From Omnitrophica WOR_2 bacterium RIFCSPHIGHO2_01_FULL_52_10 (lineage in GTDB: Bacteria; Omnitrophota; Gorgyraeia; Zapsychrales; Zapsychraceae), in assembly GCA_001805565.1 (NCBI GenBank), contig MHGM01000013.1, positions 1-10,724 on the forward strand: DNA of 10,724 nucleotides, written 5' to 3'. The notes below the pieces were generated by a model that did not search any database, was not told where the DNA came from, and was given only the letters and a program-made list of their open reading frames with translations. Made by a program: the position numbers and the translations under genes. Of the stretch, positions 4,322 through 10,644 are shown one piece after another. The first letter of the stretch is position 1; the number at the start of each line of letters is the position of its first letter.

Positions 4322-5399
4322 TATCCCGAAGCAATATGTTGGTCGTTATTGGAAAAAATTAGAAGACGGCCGGATCCTTTGTGAACTATGCCCCCGCTAC
4401 TGCCATTTAGGCGAAGGTCAGCGGGGGTTTTGTTTTGTCCGCCAGAATATTGGCGGCAAAATAATCCTGACCACCTACGGCCGCAGCAGCGGTTTCTGCA
4501 TCGATCCTGTCGAAAAAAAACCGCTCAACCATTTCTATCCCGGCACCAGTATTCTTTCCTTCGGCACGGCCGGGTGTAATTTGGGCTGTAAATTCTGCCA
4601 GAACTGGGACATCAGCAAGTCCCGTGAATTTGACCGTTTGACCGATCAGGCCTCACCTGAAAAGATCGCCCGCGCCGCGAAAGCCCTGCACTGCAAAAGT
4701 GTCGCCTTCACTTATAACGATCCGGTCATCTTCGCGGAATACGCCATCGACATTGCCCAAGCATGCCATGAATTGGGGATCAAGACTGTCGCCGTCACCG
4801 CCGGATATATGACGGATAAATCCCGCCCGGAATTTTATCAATATATGGACGCGGCCAACGTGGATTTAAAAGGGTTCACGGAGGAATTCTACAAGAATGT
4901 CACGCTTGGCGACCTTCAGCCGGTCCTGGACACGCTGGTTTATCTCAAGCGCGAGACCAACGTCTGGTTTGAGATAACGACGCTCCTTATCCCGGGACTC
5001 AATGACAGCGACAAGGAGATCCACGAAATGAGCGAGTGGATCGCCCGGGAGATCGGGGTGGACGTGCCGCTGCATTTCACCGCGTTTCACCCGGACTTCA
5101 GGATGCTGGACCGCTCCCCCACGCCGCCGGCCACGTTGACGTGCGCCCGTAAAATCGCCTTATCCAAAGGGCTCCGTTACGTGTACACGGGTAATGTTCA
5201 TGACCCCGAGGGCTCCAGCACCTATTGCCACAATTGCAAGGAACTTCTGATCGAGCGGGACTGGTATCAGCTTGGCGCGTACAACTTTAAAGACAAAAAT
5301 AAATGCGCGCGCTGCGGCACCGTGTGCCCCGGACATTTTGACGACAAGCCCGGCACTTGGGGGCCGCGCCGCCAGCCGGTCCGATTGGCCGATTTCTAG
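4299..5399 (+). CDS. amrS: AmmeMemoRadiSam-system radical SAM enzyme
   Basis: A 366-residue radical SAM protein of the AmrS type, found with Memo and AMMECR1 proteins; the reaction is not established to my knowledge. The N-terminal cysteine module is LEDGRILCELCPRYC...GFC (C28, C31, C35, C45). Next come the family signature DPVEKKPLNHFYPG (69-82) and the cluster motif CNLGCKFC (C93, C97, C100). The barrel has TYNDP, TAGYM, NVDLKGF and LLIPGLND. A C-terminal cysteine-rich tail (YCHNC...CARCGTVC) suggests a metal site. Cytoplasmic. The start is uncertain: ATG 4299 is chosen; ATG 4284 and TTG 4275 (with AGGATGGG upstream) are alternatives. All overlap the TIMP-like gene by 23-47 nt, so the two are coupled. 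No Memo or AMMECR1 gene is in the window. Confidence 0.9.
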   Translation: MRLHQDHDIPKQYVGRYWKKLEDGRILCELCPRYCHLGEGQRGFCFVRQNIGGKIILTTYGRSSGFCIDPVEKKPLNHFYPGTSILSFGTAGCNLGCKFCQNWDISKSREFDRLTDQASPEKIARAAKALHCKSVAFTYNDPVIFAEYAIDIAQACHELGIKTVAVTAGYMTDKSRPEFYQYMDAANVDLKGFTEEFYKNVTLGDLQPVLDTLVYLKRETNVWFEITTLLIPGLNDSDKEIHEMSEWIAREIGVDVPLHFTAFHPDFRMLDRSPTPPATLTCARKIALSKGLRYVYTGNVHDPEGSSTYCHNCKELLIERDWYQLGAYNFKDKNKCARCGTVCPGHFDDKPGTWGPRRQPVRLADF

Positions 5400-5413
5400 C
5401 CCGGAGAAAACAC

Positions 5414-5441
5414 TTTCCAAATCATCGAAAACGTATATACT
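5414..5441 (+). promoter_or_regulatory. Possible promoter of sodC
   Basis: TATACT (5436-5441) is a good -10 box. TTTCCA (5414-5419), 16 nt upstream, is a weak -35. The distance to the sodC start is about 35 nt. Alternatively sodC is read from the amrS transcript, which ends only 76 nt before it. Confidence 0.35.
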
Positions 5442-5475
5442 AAAAAAGTGCGTTGTTGAACCGAAGGAGAATTTC

Positions 5476-6033
5476 ATGAGCAAGAAATTTATTTTTGCTG
5501 CTGTATTTTGGGGCTGCGTATTTTTTATGACAACCGGCGCGCACGCTGATATGGAGCACGGCAAGGATTCTCAAACAGCCAAAATAACGGCCAAGGCGAT
5601 CATCAAGGGAACGCAAGCCGATTCCCCGATCATCGGCCGGGTCGACCTTACGCAAAAATCAGACGGCGTGAAGGTCCTCGCGCACCTTTTGAACGTCCCT
5701 CCGGGCGATCACGGGTTCCACGTCCACGAGAACGGCAGTTGTGCGGAAGCCGGCCAGGCTGCGGGAGGGCACTTTAATCCGGATCAGGCGCAGCACGGGC
5801 TTTTATCCAAAGACGGCTTTGCCGCGGCCCACGCAGGCGATCTGGGCAATATCACCATTGATGCCGACGGCAGCGGCTATTATTTCGAAATGCTTAAGGG
5901 ACCGAACCTTTCCGGAGGCAAATACAATATTACGGGCAAGGCCATTATCCTGCACGAGAAAGTTGATGATTTCGGCCAGCCGACCGGCAATGCCGGCGGG
6001 CGGATTGGGTGTGGAATTATTACAGTACAGTAA
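5476..6033 (+). CDS. sodC: Periplasmic Cu/Zn superoxide dismutase
   Basis: A 185-residue Cu,Zn-SOD that converts superoxide to oxygen and hydrogen peroxide outside the cytoplasm. A Sec signal peptide covers residues 1-24 (MSKKFIFAAV...TTGAHA). All ligands can be placed: copper H82, H84, H99 and H160; zinc H99 (bridging), H107, H119 and D122. C89 and C179 should form the structural disulfide, and R176 is the active-site guide arginine. Motifs are GFHVHENGSC, GGHFNP, HAGDLGNI and GNAGGRIGCG. The ATG at 5476 is preceded by AAGGAG at good spacing. A longer in-frame reading from 5272 would bury the signal peptide. Downstream lies an octamer repeat, then a T6 run that may end transcription. Confidence 0.96.
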   Translation: MSKKFIFAAVFWGCVFFMTTGAHADMEHGKDSQTAKITAKAIIKGTQADSPIIGRVDLTQKSDGVKVLAHLLNVPPGDHGFHVHENGSCAEAGQAAGGHFNPDQAQHGLLSKDGFAAAHAGDLGNITIDADGSGYYFEMLKGPNLSGGKYNITGKAIILHEKVDDFGQPTGNAGGRIGCGIITVQ

Positions 6034-6047
6034 TTAAGAAGTTTTTA

Positions 6048-6142
6048 GGTTATCAGGCCATCCGGTAATCCGTGGCTAGAAGATCCGGTTATCCGGATAT
6101 CCGGGTTCCCTAGTCCCGGATCCCCGGATTTACAGATATCCC
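6048..6142. repeat. Octamer GGnnATCC word repeat
   Basis: Copies of a GGTTATCC/GGATATCC-like octamer run at mostly 8-nt steps: GG at 6048, 6056, 6064, then 6087, 6095, 6103, then 6118 and 6126, with 15-nt (8+7) jumps between the blocks. The word is nearly self-complementary, so the region folds in several registers, the outermost being GGTTATC (6048) with GATATCC (6135). A run of six T follows at about 6155, so it may terminate sodC transcription. There is no gene in 6034-6168. Confidence 0.75.
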
Positions 6143-6168
6143 AACAGCCCAGATTTTTTGAATAGCCT

Positions 6169-6708
6169 ATGTTTTCACCTGAAAAAAGCGTGCTAGTCGT
6201 CATCGACGTCCAGGAGAAACTCACTCCCCTGATGCACGAAAAAGAGACTCTTCTTAAGAATGTTCAGATATTGATCCAGGCGGCGCAGGTTTTAGATATC
6301 CCCATTCTTTGGAGCGAACATGTTCCGGAGAAGATCGGCGCGACCGTCGAATCCATCCGCCGATTGATGCCCACCCAGAAGCCCATTGTCAAAACAAGTT
6401 TCGGCTGCGGCGGTAAAGAAAGCTTTACCAAAGCGCTGGCTTCTCTTTACCGAAAACAGATCATTGTCACCGGCATCGAAGCCCACGTTTGCGTTTACCA
6501 GACGGTCGCCCAATTGCTTGGATCAAGCTATAAGGTGCAAGTGGTATCCGATGCTGTTTCTTCCCGCACGCCGGAAAATAAAGAAATCGGCCTGGCGAGA
6601 ATGCGGTCGGAGGGCGGCGTCATCACCGCAACGGAAATGATCCTTTTCGAGCTTCTCAAAACAGCCGAACACAGCCAATTCAGGAACATATTGGACCTTG
6701 TTCGTTAA
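6169..6708 (+). CDS. Isochorismatase-family cysteine hydrolase
   Basis: A 179-residue single-domain hydrolase of the isochorismatase/nicotinamidase fold. The catalytic triad is visible: D13 in VLVVIDVQEKL, K75 in IVKTSFGC and C108 in TGIEAHVCV. The motif after the cysteine (YQTVAQLL...VVSDAVSSRTPENKEIGLARM) is typical of the YcaC/hydrolase subgroup. The small size and lack of extra domains give no clue to the substrate. Cytoplasmic. The start at 6169 fits the family N-terminus but has no visible Shine-Dalgarno. It stands alone between two intergenic repeats. Confidence 0.9.
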   Translation: MFSPEKSVLVVIDVQEKLTPLMHEKETLLKNVQILIQAAQVLDIPILWSEHVPEKIGATVESIRRLMPTQKPIVKTSFGCGGKESFTKALASLYRKQIIVTGIEAHVCVYQTVAQLLGSSYKVQVVSDAVSSRTPENKEIGLARMRSEGGVITATEMILFELLKTAEHSQFRNILDLVR

Positions 6709-6720
6709 ATTCGAAACTCG

Positions 6721-6740
6721 TCAGCCAAAGGCTGATTTGT
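6721..6740 (+). terminator. Weak terminator after the hydrolase gene
   Basis: TCAGCC-aaa-GGCTGA (6721-6735) is a perfect 6-bp stem, but only a short TTTGT follows, so termination would be inefficient. Confidence 0.4.
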
Positions 6741-6745
6741 CAATG

Positions 6746-6882
6746 AAGGTTAAAAAAGGTTGGAAGAAGTTTGAAGATGTTACAAGAGGAAGAACGTTAC
6801 AAAGGGTTGCAACAAAAGTAACCTCAAGAAACTTTTAACGTTTTCCAACGTCTTCCAACTTTTTGCAACTTTTTTAAACTTT
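6746..6882. repeat. Ten-nucleotide-periodic mirrored hairpin
   Basis: GTT occurs at 6749, 6759, 6769, 6779, 6796 and 6806; AAC occurs at 6820, 6830, 6837, 6847, 6857, 6867 and 6877. The spacings are 10,10,10,(17),10 and 10,7,10,10,10,10, exact mirror images. Every pair sums to the same coordinate, so both arms (about 65 nt each) pair without any insertion or deletion, including many of the intervening A/T and G-U positions. Only the GAA at 6789 breaks the set. A T8 run follows (6886-6893), so it could end transcripts. There is no reading frame in 6709-6933. Confidence 0.85.
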
Positions 6883-6933
6883 TAATTTTTTTTACACTTC
6901 GGATCTTAATCCAATCTTTAAGGAGGAGCAGGC

Positions 6934-8895
6934 ATGACGAAGCAGGTGAACCAGACCCAACGCGAAACGGTCAACGTTCTATTGGAGGAGAACCGTCTTT
7001 TTTCCCCGAGCGATGAGTTCAAGCGCAAGGCCTTCATCCGTGATGAAGCTATTTACGCCGAGGCGGCCAAAAACCGCGAGGCCTTCTGGGCCCAGTGGGC
7101 AAGCGAGCTGGATTGGTTCAGGAAATGGGACAAGGTCCTCGACTGGCAGCTGCCCTTCGCGAAGTGGTTCGTCGGCGGTAAATTGAACGCCAGCTACAAC
7201 TGCCTCGACCGTCACATTAAAAAAGGTCTCGGCAATAAAACGGCGATCCTCTGGGAAGGCGAGCCGGGGGATTCCCGGAAGTTGACTTACGAAGACGTTT
7301 ATAAATCTGTCAACAAACTGGCGAACGTATTGAAAGGGCTCGGCGTTGCTAAAGGCGACCGGGTGGCGATCTATCTGCCGATGATCCCCGAAGCGGTTTT
7401 TGCGATGCTCGCCTGCGCGCGTATTGGCGCGGTGCATACGGTCGTCTTCGGCGGCTTTAGCGCGGACTCCCTTAAAGAGCGCATCCGCGACGCCCAGGCC
7501 AAACTTCTTATCACCGCCGACGGCGGTTACCGGCGCGGGAAAGTAGTCCCTTTAAAAGAAACCGCGGACCAGGCGGCGGCTGAATGCCCGACGGTCCAGC
7601 ATATCCTGGTTGTCCGGCGGACTGGACAAAATATCCCGATGAAAAGCGGCCGCGACCTCTGGTATCACGAATTTGTGGACAAGGCGCAGGATTACTGCGA
7701 GCCCGAACAAATGGACGCCGAGGACATGCTTTACATTTTGTATACCTCGGGGACAACGGGAAAACCCAAAGGAATCATCCACACCACCGGCGGGTACCTG
7801 ACCGGTGTTTACGCGACCACCCGCTGGGTCTTTGATATCAAGCCGGAAGATGTTTTCTGGTGCACGGCGGATGTCGGCTGGGTGACCGGCCACAGCTACA
7901 TCGTCTACGGGCCCATGGCCAATGCCGTTACGCAGGTCATGTATGAAGGCTCGCCGGATTATCCCGAGCGCGACCGTTTCTGGAAGATCATTGAAAAATA
8001 TAAAGTGACGATTTTTTATACCGCGCCGACGGCCATCCGTACTTTCATGCGTTGGGGCAACCAGTGGCCCGAGGGCTGCGACTTGTCGAGCCTGCGGCTT
8101 TTGGGAAGCGTGGGCGAACCGATCAACCCCGAGGCGTGGGTGTGGTATCACCAGCACATCGGCAAAGGCCGCTGTCCCGTGGTCGACACTTGGTGGCAGA
8201 CGGAAACGGGTTGCATTTTGATTTCGCCGCTGCCGGGGGTGACGGCGCTTAAGCCGGGTTCCGCGACGAAGCCCTTGCCGGGCATCGAGGCCGTGGTTGT
8301 CACGGAAGAGGGAAAACCGATCAAGGAAGGCGGCGGATATCTGGCGATCAAAAGCCCCTGGCCGGCGATGTTGCGCGGAATCTACGGCGATGACGAGCGT
8401 TATCAAAAGACGTATTGGGGCCGCTTTAAGGACGCGTATTTTCCCGGCGACGGCGCCAAGGTCGACGCGGACGGTTATCTCTGGCTGTTGGGCCGCGTCG
8501 ATGACATTATGCTTGTGGCTGGACATAACATCAGCACCATGGAAGTCGAGAGCGCCTTGGTAGACAATCCCAGCGTCGCGGAATCGGCCGTCGTGGGGAT
8601 CACCGACGAGATTAAGGGTCAGGCGATTGCCGCGTTTGTTATTTTAAAGGAAGGCAACAAGCCTGGCACGGAAATGGATGAGGCTCTCAAAGGTCACGTG
8701 GCCAAGAAGATCGGGGCCATCGCGCGGCCGCAGAAAATTATTTTTACGGCGGAACTTCCTAAAACCCGTAGCGGCAAAATCATGCGCCGGCTTTTGCGCG
8801 ACATCGCCGAGGGCCGGGCGCTGGGGGACGTCACCACGCTCGCGGACGTCCACGTCGTCGAGGCCTTGAAGGAGAAGTATCAAGAGGAAGCCTAA
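6934..8895 (+). CDS. acs: Acetyl-CoA synthetase (AMP-forming acetate-CoA ligase)
   Basis: A 653-residue ligase that makes acetyl-CoA from acetate, ATP and CoA through an acetyl-adenylate, matching the usual Acs length (about 650). Visible in order: the N-terminal ACAS region; the ATP-binding P-loop-like [11 protein letters not shown] (270-280); [18 protein letters not shown]; the [12 protein letters not shown] motif; DTWWQTETG (about 418-426); [22 protein letters not shown]; and a C-terminal [11 protein letters not shown] with K615 as the catalytic lysine that is inactivated by acetylation in this family. An unusual point is GHN at 530-532, where most members have GHR (see findings). The AAGGAGGAG ribosome binding site at 6920-6928 is excellent. 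Cytoplasmic; monocistronic by spacing. Confidence 0.95.
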   Translation: MTKQVNQTQRETVNVLLEENRLFSPSDEFKRKAFIRDEAIYAEAAKNREAFWAQWASELDWFRKWDKVLDWQLPFAKWFVGGKLNASYNCLDRHIKKGLGNKTAILWEGEPGDSRKLTYEDVYKSVNKLANVLKGLGVAKGDRVAIYLPMIPEAVFAMLACARIGAVHTVVFGGFSADSLKERIRDAQAKLLITADGGYRRGKVVPLKETADQAAAECPTVQHILVVRRTGQNIPMKSGRDLWYHEFVDKAQDYCEPEQMDAEDMLYILYTSGTTGKPKGIIHTTGGYLTGVYATTRWVFDIKPEDVFWCTADVGWVTGHSYIVYGPMANAVTQVMYEGSPDYPERDRFWKIIEKYKVTIFYTAPTAIRTFMRWGNQWPEGCDLSSLRLLGSVGEPINPEAWVWYHQHIGKGRCPVVDTWWQTETGCILISPLPGVTALKPGSATKPLPGIEAVVVTEEGKPIKEGGGYLAIKSPWPAMLRGIYGDDERYQKTYWGRFKDAYFPGDGAKVDADGYLWLLGRVDDIMLVAGHNISTMEVESALVDNPSVAESAVVGITDEIKGQAIAAFVILKEGNKPGTEMDEALKGHVAKKIGAIARPQKIIFTAELPKTRSGKIMRRLLRDIAEGRALGDVTTLADVHVVEALKEKYQEEA

Positions 8896-8901
8896 ACGCA
8901 T

Positions 8902-8971
8902 ATCGTATCTCGTCGTTCGTCGCTCGTATCTCGGGGGAGGTTTTACGAGCGGCGAAATACGGAATACGAGA
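8902..8971. repeat. Heptamer CGTATCT hairpin repeat
   Basis: CGT is repeated every 7 nt at 8904, 8911, 8918 and 8925 (CGTATCT, CGTCGTT, CGTCGCT, CGTATCT). The other arm has ACG/GCG/ACG/ACG at 8945, 8952, 8959 and 8966, also every 7 nt. All four pairs share one register (coordinate sum 17872), giving a stem with a G-rich loop. It ends at the first base of the Shine-Dalgarno for the next gene (AAAGGAGGGG, 8971-8980), so folding could affect its translation. Confidence 0.8.
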
Positions 8972-8988
8972 AAGGAGGGGAGGGTGTC

Positions 8989-9507
8989 ATGAAAACCGGA
9001 TTGTTGGACATTTTGGTTTTTTCAGCGCTGTTTGTCCTGGCGGCCAAAAACGTTTCGTCGCAAACCGGCCGGCTGCAGATAACCAGCGCCGCCTTCGGGC
9101 ATAACCAGACGATCCCCAGAAAATATACCTGTCAGGGGGAGGACATCAACCCGCCTCTGGCGATTACCGGGATACCGCCGGGGACCAAAAGCCTTGCCCT
9201 GATTATGGACGACCCTGACGCGCCGGGCGGGAACTGGGACCACTGGCTCGTTTACAACATCGTACCGACGTCGGAAATTAAGGAAAACAGCGTGCCGGGA
9301 ACACAGGCCCGAAACGATTTCGGCCGGGTCAATTACGGCGGCCCGTGCCCGCCCTCGGGCACGCACCGGTATTTTTTCAAGCTCTACGCGCTGGACACCA
9401 CGCTCGTTTTAAAAGGGGCGCCATCGAAAGAAGCGCTTGAAAAAGCGATGCAGGGACATATTCTGGAGAAGTCCGAACTGATCGGCCTTTATCAAAAGAC
9501 GCGTTAA
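8989..9507 (+). CDS. Secreted YbhB/YbcL-type phosphatidylethanolamine-binding protein
   Basis: A 172-residue PEBP-fold protein (Raf kinase inhibitor-like family). In bacteria the role of these proteins is unclear; ligand binding is proposed. Conserved features of the pocket are DDPDAPGGNWDHWLVYNI (74-91) and GGPCPPSGTHRYFFKLYALD (117-136). Residues 1-24 look like a signal peptide (MKTG, hydrophobic LLDILVFSALFVLAA, NVSSQ), so export is likely. It has a strong AAAGGAGGGG ribosome binding site and stands alone after acs, separated by a heptamer hairpin. Confidence 0.92.
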   Translation: MKTGLLDILVFSALFVLAAKNVSSQTGRLQITSAAFGHNQTIPRKYTCQGEDINPPLAITGIPPGTKSLALIMDDPDAPGGNWDHWLVYNIVPTSEIKENSVPGTQARNDFGRVNYGGPCPPSGTHRYFFKLYALDTTLVLKGAPSKEALEKAMQGHILEKSELIGLYQKTR

Positions 9508-9561
9508 TGCCGGTGCCATCCGCAGAATTTTCTATAAAAAATAACGGAATAAAAGTGAATG

Positions 9562-9570
9562 TGCTATAAT
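9562..9570 (+). promoter_or_regulatory. Extended -10 promoter of the sdh operon
   Basis: A consensus TATAAT (9565-9570) preceded by TG and one base (9562-9564) is an extended -10 element; no good -35 is present at 16-18 nt. Transcription would begin near 9577, leaving a 5' UTR of about 125 nt that includes the TATCG repeat. Confidence 0.6.
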
Positions 9571-9592
9571 GCGCCGTAAATTTTGGTTTTAG

Positions 9593-9696
9593 GGTTATCG
9601 GTATCGCGGCTGGAAACGGTTATCGTTTGACGGATATCGTGATGATCAATGTTTGCCGTAGAACGTTTCGAGCTGCGCCACCGTATCGCGATCGCC
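9593..9696. repeat. TATCG-word repeat in the sdh leader
   Basis: TATCG occurs at 9596, 9602, 9621, 9635 and 9684. The left arm GGTTATCGGTATCGCGGC (9593-9610) pairs imperfectly with GCCACCGTATCGCGATCGCC (9677-9696), and GGAAACGGTT with AACGTTTCGAG further in. It is probably transcribed as the 5' UTR of the Sdh genes. There is no gene in 9508-9700. Confidence 0.6.
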
Positions 9697-9700
9697 TAGC

Positions 9701-10546
9701 ATGGTGCAAGTATCTTCTGCTGAACAATCCTCCATTAGCAGTGAGCAAAGTATGGGTACCACCCTGCGCACTGACAACTGGTGGCGGGAACCGCTTTTAA
9801 CAGGATCAGGATTTCTGGTTTTTGTTATTTATACGACCTGGGCCATGCTGCAGGCCAATCATTATTGGGCCGGCTCGTATCTCTCGCCGCTGTACTCGCC
9901 GTTACTTTTTGTTGAGCCTAATGCGGCCGGCGCGCCGCCGGTCGCGCACGCGTGGTTCGGGTATTGGCCCGAGTGGTGGCCAAGCTTTATCCCGCCTTCG
10001 CCGGCCATTTTCATCCTCGCCGGGCCGTTATCGTTTCGCCTGACCTGTTATTATTACCGCAAATTTTATTACCGCGCCTATTTCGCCACGCCTCCGGCTT
10101 GCGCCGTGGCACCTTTGCCACAGAAAGATTATAAAGGAGAAACCAGCCTGCTTTTGTTCCAGAACCTGCACCGTTATACGCTCTACATCGCTATTTTTTA
10201 TATTATCATTCTTGCCTACGACACGGTGGAATCTTGTTTTCGCTATGGAAAATTTGGGGTCGGTGCCGGGACGCTGGTGATGGCCGTCAACGTGGTCCTG
10301 CTCTCGGGGTACACCCTCGGCTGTCACGCCTGGCGGCATCTGGTCGGCGGGCGGCGCAATTGTTTTTCCTGCCCGTCAGGAGAAGAACATCTGGGGCACA
10401 AGGCCTGGAAACGGGTGACGTGGCTTAACGAGCGGCACATGCTCTGGGCGTGGGTGAGCATGATCTGGGTGGGGTTCACGGATTTTTACATCCGCATGGT
10501 TTCCATGGGCATTTGGAAGGATTTTAACACGTGGGGAAATGGTTAA
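9701..10546 (+). CDS. Succinate dehydrogenase/fumarate reductase-type membrane subunit (SdhC-like)
   Basis: A 281-residue membrane protein that anchors the Sdh/Frd flavoprotein and iron-sulfur subunits and passes electrons to quinone. About five hydrophobic segments are visible: 34-51, 101-117, 157-175, 189-207 and 247-263. Conserved-looking elements are QANHYWAGSYLSPLYSPL, FRLTCYYYRKFYYRAYF, FQNLHRYTLYIA, LGCHAWRHLVGG and ERHMLWAWVSMIWVGFTDFYIR. Candidate heme or quinone-site histidines are H157, H209 and H213. A CFSC pair (C221/C224) lies on the loop after TM4. It resembles the larger single-chain anchors found outside the proteobacteria, not E. coli SdhC/SdhD. The start is uncertain: ATG 9701 lacks a ribosome binding site, and ATG 9752 would drop 17 low-complexity residues. 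Its stop codon lies in a repeat; an Sdh flavoprotein gene follows. Confidence 0.85.
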   Translation: MVQVSSAEQSSISSEQSMGTTLRTDNWWREPLLTGSGFLVFVIYTTWAMLQANHYWAGSYLSPLYSPLLFVEPNAAGAPPVAHAWFGYWPEWWPSFIPPSPAIFILAGPLSFRLTCYYYRKFYYRAYFATPPACAVAPLPQKDYKGETSLLLFQNLHRYTLYIAIFYIIILAYDTVESCFRYGKFGVGAGTLVMAVNVVLLSGYTLGCHAWRHLVGGRRNCFSCPSGEEHLGHKAWKRVTWLNERHMLWAWVSMIWVGFTDFYIRMVSMGIWKDFNTWGNG

Positions 10547-10628
10547 GCGGTTAAGGTGACGAAGCCCGTTTCGTCTAACGGCAACGTTACCCAAGAACGT
10601 AACCGATACGGGCATCGTTACCTTAACC
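10541..10628. repeat. GGTTAAG-word hairpin between the two sdh genes
   Basis: GGTTAAGC and GGTTAAGG occur 8 nt apart at 10541 and 10549. GGTTAAGGTGACG (10549-10561) pairs with CGTTACCTTAACC (10616-10628), and in the same register CCCGT (10565-10569) pairs with ACGGG (10608-10612). This gives a 25-position stem with about two mismatches and one G-U. The TAA stop of the membrane subunit gene is inside the first word. The Shine-Dalgarno of sdhA begins 8 nt after the stem. Confidence 0.8.
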
Positions 10629-10644
10629 TTTAAACGGAGTCTTA

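Noticed and set aside
5272..5475. Upstream start for sodC overlapping amrS
   Set aside because: The extension would bury the signal peptide; ATG 5476 has a good ribosome binding site.
6746..6882. CRISPR array
   Set aside because: The units are 7-10 nt words with mirrored complements, not 25-40 nt direct repeats with spacers, and no cas gene is present.
7552..8526. 324-codon minus-strand frame opposite acs
   Set aside because: GC-skewed shadow of the acs gene; it is rich in Arg/His/Pro with no recognisable domain.
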